Positions 7,876-16,700 of a stretch of 64,000 nt of DNA are shown here, piece by piece. The stretch lies in assembly GCA_028821405.1 (NCBI GenBank), contig JAPPGK010000038.1, forward strand, positions 41,088 through 105,087, given 5' to 3'. This stretch comes from Gammaproteobacteria bacterium. GTDB taxonomy: Bacteria; Pseudomonadota; Gammaproteobacteria; Pseudomonadales; Azotimanducaceae. The stretch's first letter is position 1. Every line of letters begins with the position of its first letter. Under the pieces are notes generated by a model. The model saw nothing but the letters and a program-made list of their open reading frames with translations, had not been told where the DNA came from and ran no database searches. The position numbers were made by a program, and so were the translations under genes.

Positions 7876-9810
7876 ATGCATCAACACAGGTGGCACATCG
7901 GACGATCGCGAAGATCCGGCCCGCCCCCGCGCGCCGTCGACGAACAGAACGGTGCGACGGCGCGCAGAACGTCCCGGTCGCCGGGTAGGTCGGCCGTTGC
8001 CTTGGCGATTACCGCGGCTTTGCTTGCGCCCGCGTCGATGGGCGCCGAGCCCGGGGCGTCGCCTCCGAACGTCGTGGTCGTGGTGGCGGACGATGTCGGC
8101 TTCTCGGACCTGGGCGCGTACGGCAGCGAGATCCGCACGCCGCACATCGACGCGATCGCCTCGCGCGGGGTGATGTTCAGCAACTTCCACGTCTCGCCGA
8201 TGTGTTCGCCGTCGCGCGCCATGCTGATGACCGGGGTCGACGCCCACCTCGCCGGCGTGGCGAGCCTCTACGTTGCGACCCCGCTTGCTCATCGCGGCCG
8301 ACCCGGCTACGAAGGGGCGCTGCGCACCGACGTGGTGACCATCGCCAGCCGTCTGCGCGATGCCGGCTACCGCACCTACTTGAGCGGCAAGTGGAACCTC
8401 GGGCACACCCCGACCTCCCTGCCCAGCGCCCGCGGCTTCGATCGCACGTTCGTCCTGGACGCCACCGGCGCCGACAACTTCGAGAAGAAGCCCTACCTGC
8501 CCATCTACGGCGAGCCGCCGTGGTTCGCCGACGGCGAGCCCACCGATCTGCCGGATGGCTTCTATTCGTCCGAGCACCTCGTGGACAAACTCGTCGAGTT
8601 CGTGGCGGCCGACCGGGCGTCGGCTGCCCAGCCGCAGCCGTTCTTCGCCTACCTCGCGTTCCAGGCGGTGCATCTGCCGGTTCAAGCGCCGCGCGAGTTC
8701 ATCGAGCGTTACGAAGGCGTCTACGACGAGGGCTGGGAAGCCCTGCGACGAGCCCGGCATCGCGGCGCCGTCGAAGCCGGCGTCTTTCCTCCCACGGCGA
8801 TGCCATCGGACACTCCCGCCCAGGCCGACTGGGCGGCGCTGGCACCCGATGCAAAGGCATTCGCCGCCAAGAACATGGCCGTCAACGCGGCGATGCTCGA
8901 GGCGATGGACCACCACTTCGGCCGCTTCGTCGACTATCTCGAGGACGCGGGCATCCTCGCCAACACGATCATCGTCGTGCTGTCCGACAACGGCCCGGAG
9001 GCCGCTGATCCGGCGGCTGGCACCGGGTTCAACTCGTGGGCCGAAGATGTCGGCTATCAACGCGACCTGGCAACGCTTGGCGAACGGGGAAGCTACGCCA
9101 TCATCGGACCGCACTTCGCGCGCGCGGCAGCGGCGCCTCTCGCCTACTACAAATTCCACGCCGGCGAGGGTGGCATCCGCGTGCCATTGATCGTTTCCGG
9201 ACCCGGCGTCGAAGCACGGGGCGTATCGCCGGCCTTCGCCTACGTGACCGACGTCGTACCGACGCTCCTCGAACTCACCGGCACGATTGACGCCACGCCA
9301 GCCGGCAAGCATCCCATCGGAGGGCGCAGCCTGGCCCCGGCGCTGCGCGACCTCGGCGTCGACATCCACCCGCCGCAGGAGGCCATCGGCTTCGAGACCG
9401 CAGGCCACGCCGGCGTCTTCAAGGGCAACTACAAGCTCGTTCGGGTCGGTGCGCCCGGCGGCGACGGCCAATGGCGCCTGTTCGACCTCGCCGAGGACCC
9501 GGGCGAGACCCGCGACCTAGCGGCCGAGCAGCCCGAACGGCTTGCCGAGATGTTGGCCGACTACCAAGCCTATGCCACGCGCGTAGGCGTCCTCGAGGTA
9601 TCGGCCTTCTACTCGCCGACGCGGCAGCTGCTGATCAACTACCTCTACGACGGCGCCAAGGCGAACTGGCCCCTGGTGGTCGCCGCAGTCGGCCTCGGTC
9701 TCGTCCTGGTCGGTATTCCCGTTTGGCTCATCCTGCGCCGGCGGGTCGGCCGGCGCGGGCTGCCACAAGAGCGGCCCCTACGTCCCCCCACACGTTTTCC
9801 CCTGGAGTAA
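7876..9810 (+). CDS. sulfatase with N-terminal signal and C-terminal transmembrane segment
   Basis: With the ATG at 7876 it is 644 residues. An earlier in-frame ATG at 7810 would lie in the operator-like DNA, so I prefer the later start, though no good ribosome binding site is visible. A hydrophobic stretch at about 39-57 is the export signal. ADD is at 71-73, the formylglycine motif CSPSR has its Cys at 110, and GKWN replaces the usual GKWH; LSDNG follows. Near the C-terminus is a second hydrophobic helix (VVAAVGLGLVLVGIPVWLIL) followed by Arg-rich residues, a C-terminal membrane anchor. The haloalkane dehalogenase gene starts 4 bases after the stop. Confidence 0.9.
   Translation: MHQHRWHIGRSRRSGPPPRAVDEQNGATARRTSRSPGRSAVALAITAALLAPASMGAEPGASPPNVVVVVADDVGFSDLGAYGSEIRTPHIDAIASRGVMFSNFHVSPMCSPSRAMLMTGVDAHLAGVASLYVATPLAHRGRPGYEGALRTDVVTIASRLRDAGYRTYLSGKWNLGHTPTSLPSARGFDRTFVLDATGADNFEKKPYLPIYGEPPWFADGEPTDLPDGFYSSEHLVDKLVEFVAADRASAAQPQPFFAYLAFQAVHLPVQAPREFIERYEGVYDEGWEALRRARHRGAVEAGVFPPTAMPSDTPAQADWAALAPDAKAFAAKNMAVNAAMLEAMDHHFGRFVDYLEDAGILANTIIVVLSDNGPEAADPAAGTGFNSWAEDVGYQRDLATLGERGSYAIIGPHFARAAAAPLAYYKFHAGEGGIRVPLIVSGPGVEARGVSPAFAYVTDVVPTLLELTGTIDATPAGKHPIGGRSLAPALRDLGVDIHPPQEAIGFETAGHAGVFKGNYKLVRVGAPGGDGQWRLFDLAEDPGETRDLAAEQPERLAEMLADYQAYATRVGVLEVSAFYSPTRQLLINYLYDGAKANWPLVVAAVGLGLVLVGIPVWLILRRRVGRRGLPQERPLRPPTRFPLE
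9757..9782. repeat. degenerate REP-like hairpin in the sulfatase 3' end
   Basis: GGGCTGC ... GCGGCCC then CCTACG, a divergent copy of the REP-like family. It lies inside the last codons of the sulfatase and seems to have created its Arg/Pro-rich tail. Confidence 0.4.
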
Positions 9811-9813
9811 TCC

Positions 9814-10836
9814 ATGAAGATCCTACGCACGCCCGACGAACGCTTCGCCAACCTGGAGGGTTTCCCCTACGAACCCCACTACACGGACATCGCCGACGGC
9901 GAGGGTGGCACGCTCCGCATGCATCACGTCGATGCGGGGCCGGACGAAGGGCCGATCGTGCTCTGCATGCACGGGCAGCCGACCTGGAGCTATCTCTACC
10001 GCAAGATGATCCCCGTGCTCGTCGCCAACGGCCTGCGGGTGCTGGCACCCGACCTGGTCGGTTTCGGCCGCTCGGACAAGCCGGCGCGGCGGGAAGACTA
10101 CAGCTACAACCGGCAGGTGGAGTGGCTCAACGCGTGGCTCGTTGCCAACGATGTGCGCGGCGCGACCCTGGTCGGACAGGACTGGGGCGGGCTGATCGGC
10201 CTGCGCATGGCCGCCGAGAATCCGGATCGCTTCGATCGGATCGTGGCGGCGAACACGGGCCTGCCGTTGGCCCTCGACATGCCGGATGACCAACTTCGGG
10301 CGATCAAGGAGTTCCTCGGCCCCGCCACACCGACACCGACGATGCAGGACATGACGGCTGCCCTTACGTCCATCGACCCCGAAACGCGCGCCTTGAAGTT
10401 CGCCTACTGGCAGAAATGGACCTGGGAGACCGAGGATCTGCCGGTGGGCATGATCGTGGCGTTCAGCGTTGCCGGAGGCGGTGGCATCACGCTCACACCG
10501 GAGGAAATCGCGGCCTACGACGCCCCGTTCCCGGATCCCGCCTACAAGATGGGCCCGCGCGCGATGCCGACGCAGGTCCCGCTGCTGCCCGACGCACCGT
10601 GCGTGGCCGAGCAGGTTGCCGCCTGGAAGGTGTTCCGGGAGTGGCACAAGCCGTTCCTGTGCGCTTTCACCGACAACGATCCCGTCACCGGCGGTGGCGA
10701 CGCGATGTTCCGACAGCGTGTCCCGGGTGCCGAAGGACAACCCCACCAGCGAATCGAGGGGGGCGGCCACTTTCTCCAGGAAGGGCGCGGGGAGGTCCTC
10801 GCGCGAATCGTGTCCGACTTCGTTCGCGCTAGTTGA
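9814..10836 (+). CDS. haloalkane dehalogenase-like alpha/beta hydrolase, 340 aa
   Basis: An alpha/beta hydrolase of the haloalkane dehalogenase type, which releases halide from haloalkanes through an aspartyl ester. HGQPTW (residues about 53-58) forms the oxyanion region, and the nucleophile is Asp123 in GQDWGG, where the following Trp is a halide-binding residue. The cap domain follows, with the catalytic His in GGGHFLQE near 325. At 340 residues it is longer than the usual 300. It starts with ATG 4 bases after the sulfatase stop, with TGGAG upstream, so the two are cotranscribed. An epoxide hydrolase or another alpha/beta hydrolase cannot be excluded by eye. Confidence 0.82.
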   Translation: MKILRTPDERFANLEGFPYEPHYTDIADGEGGTLRMHHVDAGPDEGPIVLCMHGQPTWSYLYRKMIPVLVANGLRVLAPDLVGFGRSDKPARREDYSYNRQVEWLNAWLVANDVRGATLVGQDWGGLIGLRMAAENPDRFDRIVAANTGLPLALDMPDDQLRAIKEFLGPATPTPTMQDMTAALTSIDPETRALKFAYWQKWTWETEDLPVGMIVAFSVAGGGGITLTPEEIAAYDAPFPDPAYKMGPRAMPTQVPLLPDAPCVAEQVAAWKVFREWHKPFLCAFTDNDPVTGGGDAMFRQRVPGAEGQPHQRIEGGGHFLQEGRGEVLARIVSDFVRAS

Positions 10837-10850
10837 CAGTGGTTGGCGAC

Positions 10851-11699
10851 ATGAAGCGCAAGCGACTGTTGGGAATCGGCCTCGCCGTCGTCGTCGTGGC
10901 GATCGGTGTCTGGCTGGGACTGCCGAGATTGCTGGTCGGCATCGGGCTGCACCCCCATTATGAGATTCCGGCAATGGATCTGGGCTCTCGCCATGCCCTC
11001 GTCATCGCGACCAGCCACGCCACCCTCGGCGACACGGGCAAACCGACTGGGGTCTGGGCTTCGGAGATGACCGTTCCCTACTACGCGTTCATGGACGCCG
11101 GGATGGTTGTCGACATCGCCAGTATTCAAGGCGGCCCTATCCCGATCGAGCCGCAGTCTTTGCGCTGGCCGGTTGCGAGCCCGGCGGACAGGCGGTTCCT
11201 ACGGGACGCGGAAGTTCGATCCAAGGTGGAACGCTCGCTCGCCATCGACGATGTCGACGCGAGTTCGTACGACATCGTGTTTCTCGCCGGCGGCTGGGGC
11301 GCGGCCTACGACCTGGGCCAGTCCGTGACGCTCGGCGGGAAAATCAGCGAGGCGTACGCCAGCGACGCCATCGTCGGCGGGGTGTGCCACGGCCCGCTCG
11401 GATTGCTCCAAGCGACGACCCCGACTGGGGAACCCCTGGTCCGGGGTCGACGCATCACGGCGGTCACCGACAAGCAGATCGAGGAACTCGGCATCACCTT
11501 CACACCCATGCATCCCGAGCGCGACCTGCGCGCCGCCGGCGCCCGATTCGAGGGCGAAAGCCGGTTCCGCGACTTGTTCGCGAACCACGTGGTCGTCGAT
11601 GGCCGACTCGTGACCGGCCAGAACCAGAACTCCGGCGCCGAGACGGCACACCGAATGATGGAGACGCTACTCTCGAAGGCGTCCAGCGCCTCTTCGTGA
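10851..11699 (+). CDS. membrane-anchored DJ-1/PfpI family protein
   Basis: 282 residues from ATG 10851; a TTG at 10833 would overlap the preceding gene. One N-terminal transmembrane helix (about 5-27) is followed by a DJ-1/PfpI, class I glutamine amidotransferase-like domain. The nucleophile elbow is GGVCHGPLGLL, with Cys179 followed by His180, the arrangement of Hsp31/glyoxalase III-like members. TGVWASEMTVPYYAF is the conserved N-terminal strand-turn of that subgroup. Likely a hydrolase or glyoxalase facing the periplasm. It follows the dehalogenase gene by 14 bases and is probably in the same operon. Confidence 0.85.
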   Translation: MKRKRLLGIGLAVVVVAIGVWLGLPRLLVGIGLHPHYEIPAMDLGSRHALVIATSHATLGDTGKPTGVWASEMTVPYYAFMDAGMVVDIASIQGGPIPIEPQSLRWPVASPADRRFLRDAEVRSKVERSLAIDDVDASSYDIVFLAGGWGAAYDLGQSVTLGGKISEAYASDAIVGGVCHGPLGLLQATTPTGEPLVRGRRITAVTDKQIEELGITFTPMHPERDLRAAGARFEGESRFRDLFANHVVVDGRLVTGQNQNSGAETAHRMMETLLSKASSASS

Positions 11700-11714
11700 G
11701 CCGGTAGTCGCACG

Positions 11715-12383
11715 ATGGTCAAGAAGCTCGTCTTGCGGTCCTTGGCCATTCTGGTTGTCTGCTTCCTGGTGGCATTCTGGGGAATCTTCTTCTCACCCAG
11801 ACCACCGCTCACCACCGATCCGGCGACGCTCGCTGGCGACGGCAGCATGATCGACTACTGCGACCTCCCCATTCTCGATGGCAGCGGCAAGCTGGCGGCG
11901 GACATACCCAAGGGCAACACCCCGGGTTGCAGCTACGCCCACTTCCCGTTGCCGATCCTTGGCCGTTGCACCGAACCCCTGGTGGCGGGCGCCGACGACA
12001 TCCGAGGGCTGTGGCTGGGGGTGGAGGGCGGTCACGTCGGTCATGTGGAACGCATCGAACAGTGCGGGCGGCGGGTGGTCGTCACCAGCAGCGGCATCAT
12101 TCACGACTACGGCCCGAACAGCACCCTGGGCGAGAACACCAACGACACCGAAGGCTCCGTGGTGTTCAGGATCGGCGGCAAACCCTATTGCCCTCGAACA
12201 TCGGCCAGCATGGTCTGGAATCAAGGGGTCCTGGAATTCCATGCGTTCGGCTGGGGCCCCGTGGTGGTGCGGCGCTACCGCGACGGCGAACAGCTCGTGT
12301 GGGAATACGCCGACGGCAGCGTCACGCGCATGGATCGTATCTGCACGTTGCCGGAGAGGGAACGGATCCCGCGCCCGAGGTAG
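11715..12383 (+). CDS. exported or membrane-anchored protein of unknown function, 222 aa
   Basis: An N-terminal hydrophobic helix (about 5-26) is followed by a hydrophilic domain with six cysteines (in DYC, GCS, RCT, EQCG, YCPR and ICTL), consistent with disulfides in the periplasm. The mature part is rich in short beta-like segments and Gly. I recognise no family. It starts 15 bases after the DJ-1/PfpI gene and so probably belongs to the same transcript. Confidence 0.7.
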   Translation: MVKKLVLRSLAILVVCFLVAFWGIFFSPRPPLTTDPATLAGDGSMIDYCDLPILDGSGKLAADIPKGNTPGCSYAHFPLPILGRCTEPLVAGADDIRGLWLGVEGGHVGHVERIEQCGRRVVVTSSGIIHDYGPNSTLGENTNDTEGSVVFRIGGKPYCPRTSASMVWNQGVLEFHAFGWGPVVVRRYRDGEQLVWEYADGSVTRMDRICTLPERERIPRPR

Positions 12384-12638
12384 GCCGGTCGCCAACCCTC
12401 GGCTGCCGTTCACGCGAATCGGGGCAGCGTGACCCGATGCCGCTCCGGCTCGACCCCTCGCGCGGGATCCATGGCCCGATCCCGTCAGACTCCCGCCCTC
12501 GCTGGATTCGCGGACCGTGCGTCTGGTGTCTGCGGCCGGTGCTATGCTCGCGACCAAGCGACACGACCGACGGTAGCGTGGGCCATCGCCTCCGGGGCCG
12601 ATGCGGCACGCTCACGGAACACGATACGGAGACAGTTG

Positions 12639-13631
12639 ATGCGGATTCTCGCCGGTACGCGCAGGGGCGTATTCACGATCGACGAGCAGGACGCCAGCCA
12701 GGTTCTGGAGGGCGGTCGCATCATCGAACTGGCCACGATCGGCGAGCGCGTGTTCGCCGGCACCGGCGATGGGCTGCACGTGTCGGACGACCGCGGCACC
12801 ACCTGGAGCTTCGCGGGTCTCGGCGGGCACGAAGTGTGGCAGGTCAGGGGCGCATCCGACGGTACGCTGTATGCCGGCACTGCGCCTTCGGGGCTCTACA
12901 AGAGCACCGACAACGGTGATAGCTGGGTCGAGGTGACGACGCTCGGGGCGCTCGCGAGGGACGGCGGTTGGGGCATTCCCCTCGACCCGCCGATTCCGGG
13001 GCGCGCCCGCGCCCTGGTGGTCGATAGCCGGGATCCGGCGCATCTGTGGGTGGGCGTCGAGGTGGGCGGCATCGCCCAGACCCGCGACGGCGGCGAATCC
13101 TGGGAGATCGGCCTGCCCGGCGGCAATCCCGATCTGCACATGATGTTCGCGCATCCGGAACAGCCGGATGTGCTCTACGCGTCCACGGGATACGGACGCC
13201 TCGACACAGTCGCCGAAATGGTCGAACCCAACGCCGGCGTGTTCCGGTCGGACAACGGCGGCGGCGACTGGACCTACGCCTGGCACGGCATCACGCCTCG
13301 GTACTCGCGACCGATGTGTGTCGATCCCCGGGCACCGTTCGGCCTCACGGTCGCCAGCGCACCCACGGCGTTTTCGAGCTATCGCGACGAGACCGGCGCC
13401 GGCGCGATGCTGTTCCGATCGACGGACCGTGGCGAGTCATGGCGTTCCCTGTGCGACCAAGACCACTCGCCCTCGAGGGCGAACTTCCACGGCCTCGCCG
13501 TCGATCCGGAAAACGGCGGCGGTGTCCTCGTCGGTACGGACACGGGCGAACTCTGGCGGGTGAGCGATGACGCGCAATGGCAGCCCTGCGCCTCGGGCCT
13601 GCCGGCCGTGCTTGCCATCGCGACCGCCTGA
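12639..13631 (+). CDS. Asp-box (BNR) beta-propeller protein, 330 aa
   Basis: Five Asp-box motifs are visible: SDDRGTTW, STDNGDSW, TRDGGESW, SDNGGGDW and STDRGESW, spaced along the chain as in the sialidase/VPS10-type propeller fold. No signal peptide and no sialidase catalytic Arg triad are evident, so this is a propeller of unknown activity, perhaps a cytoplasmic binding protein. ATG 12639 is chosen because the first propeller strand (ILAGTRRGVF) begins there; the frame is open further upstream without homologous-looking sequence. Confidence 0.8.
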   Translation: MRILAGTRRGVFTIDEQDASQVLEGGRIIELATIGERVFAGTGDGLHVSDDRGTTWSFAGLGGHEVWQVRGASDGTLYAGTAPSGLYKSTDNGDSWVEVTTLGALARDGGWGIPLDPPIPGRARALVVDSRDPAHLWVGVEVGGIAQTRDGGESWEIGLPGGNPDLHMMFAHPEQPDVLYASTGYGRLDTVAEMVEPNAGVFRSDNGGGDWTYAWHGITPRYSRPMCVDPRAPFGLTVASAPTAFSSYRDETGAGAMLFRSTDRGESWRSLCDQDHSPSRANFHGLAVDPENGGGVLVGTDTGELWRVSDDAQWQPCASGLPAVLAIATA

Positions 13632-13646
13632 GTAGAACGTCGGTCA

Positions 13647-13671
13647 GGCGGCCGCGAGGGTCGCTCCTACG
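13647..13671. repeat. degenerate REP-like hairpin
   Basis: GGCGGCC-GCGAG-GGTCGCT-CCTACG sits between the Asp-box propeller gene and the PQQ sugar dehydrogenase gene. Several stem positions are mismatched relative to the best copies. Confidence 0.45.
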
Positions 13672-13752
13672 GGCTGTACCATGAGAGCTGTGGGCTTGCC
13701 GCCGGCCGAACAATCGTGCGAACGTCAACGCATCAGGTCACGGGAACCGGTT

Positions 13753-15246
13753 ATGCCGCTTGTTGTCCTCATCGTTGCGCTCGCCTGCCTCGCTGCTGCT
13801 AGCGCGGCGGGCCAGGGTCGGGGCCAGGCGTTCGAACGCCTCTACCAGCGGCATTGCGCCGTCTGTCACGGCGAGGGCTTCCAAGGTACGGCCCAGGGCA
13901 ACCCGCTCGTCGGCGCACCGCTGGTCCGGGGCGAGGGCGTGGAGGCCATCGCCAAGAGCATCGCCGAGGGCGCGGCGGATCTCGGCATGCCGGCATGGTC
14001 GGAAACCCTCGGCGAAGCACAGATCCGCAGCCTGGCAATCCTCATCGCCGAGGAACGCGCCAACGCCACGTTCGCCGACTTCAGGATGGCACCGCCTCTC
14101 GAGTTGCCCGAAGGAATCACCCGAACCGAGCGCCACGGCTACCGGCTGACGAAGGTGATCGATGGCCTCGAGCCCCTCCCCTACTCCATCGCACCGCTGC
14201 CGGACGGCCGCATCCTGCTGACGGAGAAGATGCGCGGCCTCACCGTCGTCGCCGACGGCACGCAGTCGGAACTCGTCGCCGGCACCCCGGTGGGCAACCG
14301 GCAAGCCTTCCGAATGGGCCCGCTGCAATACGGGCTCGGCTGGATCCTCGACGTGGCCCTGCACCCGGACTACGCCGAAAACGGCTGGATCTACTTGAGC
14401 TTCGGCGACCGGTGCACCGATTGTGGCCGCCGACCGGCGTCCATGATCAAGCTCATCCGCGGGCGCCTGGCGGACGGTGCATGGGTCGACGAGGAGACCG
14501 TCTACCAAGCCCCCCGCGAGCACTACACGCCCGCCACGGACATGGCGGCCGGCGGCCGCATTGCGTTCGACCGGGCCGGCCACGTCTTCCTGAGCCTCGG
14601 CATGAAGGGCGGCTACGAGGGGATCCAGGATCTCGGCGTGCCGCACGGCAAGGTCCACCGTCTGCACGACGACGGCCGGATTCCCAAGGACAATCCGTTC
14701 GCGGACGCCCCCGGCAAGCTGGCGAGCATCTGGACCTACGGTCACCGCAGCGTCCACGGCCTCGAGGTGGACCTTCGAACCGGCGAACTCTGGGGCACCG
14801 AGATGGGACCCCGCGGCGGCGACGAGATCAACCTGCTCCGGCCCGGCGAGAACTACGGCTGGCCGCTGACCTCGAAAGGCGTGCACTACAACGGTCGGCC
14901 CGTGGACGGCGCCGGACTCGGCGTCGAATTCGATCCCGCCGATCTCGTCGAACCGGTGGTCGACTTCACCCCTTCGGTCGCGGTGTCCAGCTTCGTCTTC
15001 TACGAGGGCGAGGCGTTCCCGGCGTGGCGCGGACACATGCTGGTCGGGAGCTTGAAGGGCAGCGATCTCTACCGCTTCGCGATGCAGGACGGCGCGGTCG
15101 CGGAGCGCGAGACGCTGATCGAGGATCTCGCCCGCATTCGGGATATCGAGGTCGGACCGAAAGGCACGATCTTCATCCTGCTCGAGCACGAAGCCGGCAG
15201 CCTGATCGTCCGCATGGACCCGGCGGAACCCGCAACCGGCGCTTGA
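13753..15246 (+). CDS. cytochrome c-PQQ sugar dehydrogenase fusion, 497 aa
   Basis: From ATG 13753 there is a cleavable signal peptide (VVLIVALACLAAASAAG). A c-type haem domain follows with CAVCH at about 36-40 and a Met-containing GMPAWSE. The rest is a soluble-aldose-dehydrogenase type six-bladed propeller: TEKMRGLTVV, LGWILDVALHPDY, GHRSVHGLEVD and GGDEINLLRPGENYGWP. It should oxidise aldoses with PQQ in the periplasm and hand electrons to its own haem. An upstream GTG or ATG would add an implausible N-terminus. It follows the propeller gene, with a REP-like repeat between them. Confidence 0.88.
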   Translation: MPLVVLIVALACLAAASAAGQGRGQAFERLYQRHCAVCHGEGFQGTAQGNPLVGAPLVRGEGVEAIAKSIAEGAADLGMPAWSETLGEAQIRSLAILIAEERANATFADFRMAPPLELPEGITRTERHGYRLTKVIDGLEPLPYSIAPLPDGRILLTEKMRGLTVVADGTQSELVAGTPVGNRQAFRMGPLQYGLGWILDVALHPDYAENGWIYLSFGDRCTDCGRRPASMIKLIRGRLADGAWVDEETVYQAPREHYTPATDMAAGGRIAFDRAGHVFLSLGMKGGYEGIQDLGVPHGKVHRLHDDGRIPKDNPFADAPGKLASIWTYGHRSVHGLEVDLRTGELWGTEMGPRGGDEINLLRPGENYGWPLTSKGVHYNGRPVDGAGLGVEFDPADLVEPVVDFTPSVAVSSFVFYEGEAFPAWRGHMLVGSLKGSDLYRFAMQDGAVAERETLIEDLARIRDIEVGPKGTIFILLEHEAGSLIVRMDPAEPATGA

Positions 15247-15457
15247 ATCGACCGGCCCCGGCGAAGGACGCGTCGCCGCCGTTCGCTGTCGTCGGCGGTG
15301 GCACCGCTCGGGTCGGCCACATTCTCAACCCTCGAGTCCGTGGCAGTTCCCGAAAAACAGGTGAGCAGATCGGTCCAGAAACATCCGAGAAATCCGACTG
15401 CTCGTAAACCGAAAGCCGTATGCTTGTCTGTTCGTCTTTGCACAAGGAACATCCCAG

Positions 15458-16567
15458 ATGACTCACATTGCCGGCCCGCAGGACGGTCCCGTCGCCGTAA
15501 CCGGCGCTTCCGGGTTCATTGGTTCCCACACCGTGAAGAACCTGGTCGAGGCCGGCTACGACGTCCGTGCCTGCCTTCGCGACGCGACCCGGGATGACAA
15601 GACCTCGTACTTGAAGGCCATGCACGATGCCGGGCCCGGCACGGTTGCGCTTCACGCCTGCGATCTCATGAAGGCGCGCGAGGGGGCGTACGACGGCGCC
15701 TTCGCCGGCTGTGCCGCCGTGTTCCACGTGGCGGCGGACATCGGTACCGACCCGGCCTACGGACGACCAAGCCCCGAGGCCCTATACGACAGCCTCGTGA
15801 CCCAGACCGCAGGCGTGCTGGAATCCGCCAGGAAAACCGGCACGGTGCGCCGGGTCATCTACACCTCCTCCACCGCCGCGGTGATGGGCCGGGGAAGTCC
15901 GGACCGGCCAGCCGACTACGAATACACGGAGGACGACTGGGCCGGCGGCAGCTACGAGACCTTGGACGATCGCTATACCTTCACCAATGCCAAGGGCGAG
16001 GTGGTGAAGGCGTGGACCGTGCAACGCTCGTCCTATGCCAAGGGCAAGGTCGACGCCGAGCGCATGGGTTTCGAATTCGGCGCCAAGCATGGCATCGACG
16101 TGATTGCCCACTGTCCGTGCCACGTTCTGGGCCCGTTGCTAGGCACGCCGCACGACACCGTGTGGCAGCACCGCATCGGCGTGTTCCTGTCCGGCAAGAC
16201 CGACTTTCCAAAGCAGGGCATGAACTGGAACATCATCGACGTCCGCGACATCGCCGAAGCGCAGCGCCTGATGGCCGAGAGCGGCATCGCCAGCAACGGT
16301 TCTCGCTACATGATGGTCGCCACCGACGAGTCCGGCGAACCAACCATGAGGGAGCTCCTCGGCTTGCTCGCCGAGTTGTTCCCCGACATCGCCGTGGCCG
16401 GCGACTACGAGCCGTTGCCTTCCGACACCCGGTTGCGCGCGAAGTGCCGCAAGGCCATCGAGGAACTCGGGCTCGACACCCACGACGTACGCGATACGCT
16501 GCGCGACACCGGCAACTCGTTGATCGAACTCGGCGTCATCGAACCGGCTTGGAAGAACCGGAAGTAG
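15458..16567 (+). CDS. NAD(P)-dependent epimerase/reductase, extended SDR (DFR-like)
   Basis: 369 residues with the Rossmann motif TGASGFIG at 15-22, an NAG-equivalent region (FHVAADIG), the catalytic Ser in YTSST and the Tyr-x-x-x-Lys in SSYAKGK. The pattern and length suit the dihydroflavonol-4-reductase-like branch of extended SDRs, which reduce carbonyls. Start ATG 15458 follows AAGGAAC. It is followed by a 130-bp gap and a convergent gene. Substrate unknown. Confidence 0.88.
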   Translation: MTHIAGPQDGPVAVTGASGFIGSHTVKNLVEAGYDVRACLRDATRDDKTSYLKAMHDAGPGTVALHACDLMKAREGAYDGAFAGCAAVFHVAADIGTDPAYGRPSPEALYDSLVTQTAGVLESARKTGTVRRVIYTSSTAAVMGRGSPDRPADYEYTEDDWAGGSYETLDDRYTFTNAKGEVVKAWTVQRSSYAKGKVDAERMGFEFGAKHGIDVIAHCPCHVLGPLLGTPHDTVWQHRIGVFLSGKTDFPKQGMNWNIIDVRDIAEAQRLMAESGIASNGSRYMMVATDESGEPTMRELLGLLAELFPDIAVAGDYEPLPSDTRLRAKCRKAIEELGLDTHDVRDTLRDTGNSLIELGVIEPAWKNRK

Positions 16568-16700
16568 TTGGCGGTTTTCCCGACTATGCCAATGCCGACG
16601 AACGGGTCGCGGCCGGGCCACAACCGCCGCGCCCGTTCATCGGCACCGACTAGGAACTGACCGCCGCGCGAACGAGGCGTGCGGCCCGGACACCGGGCTT

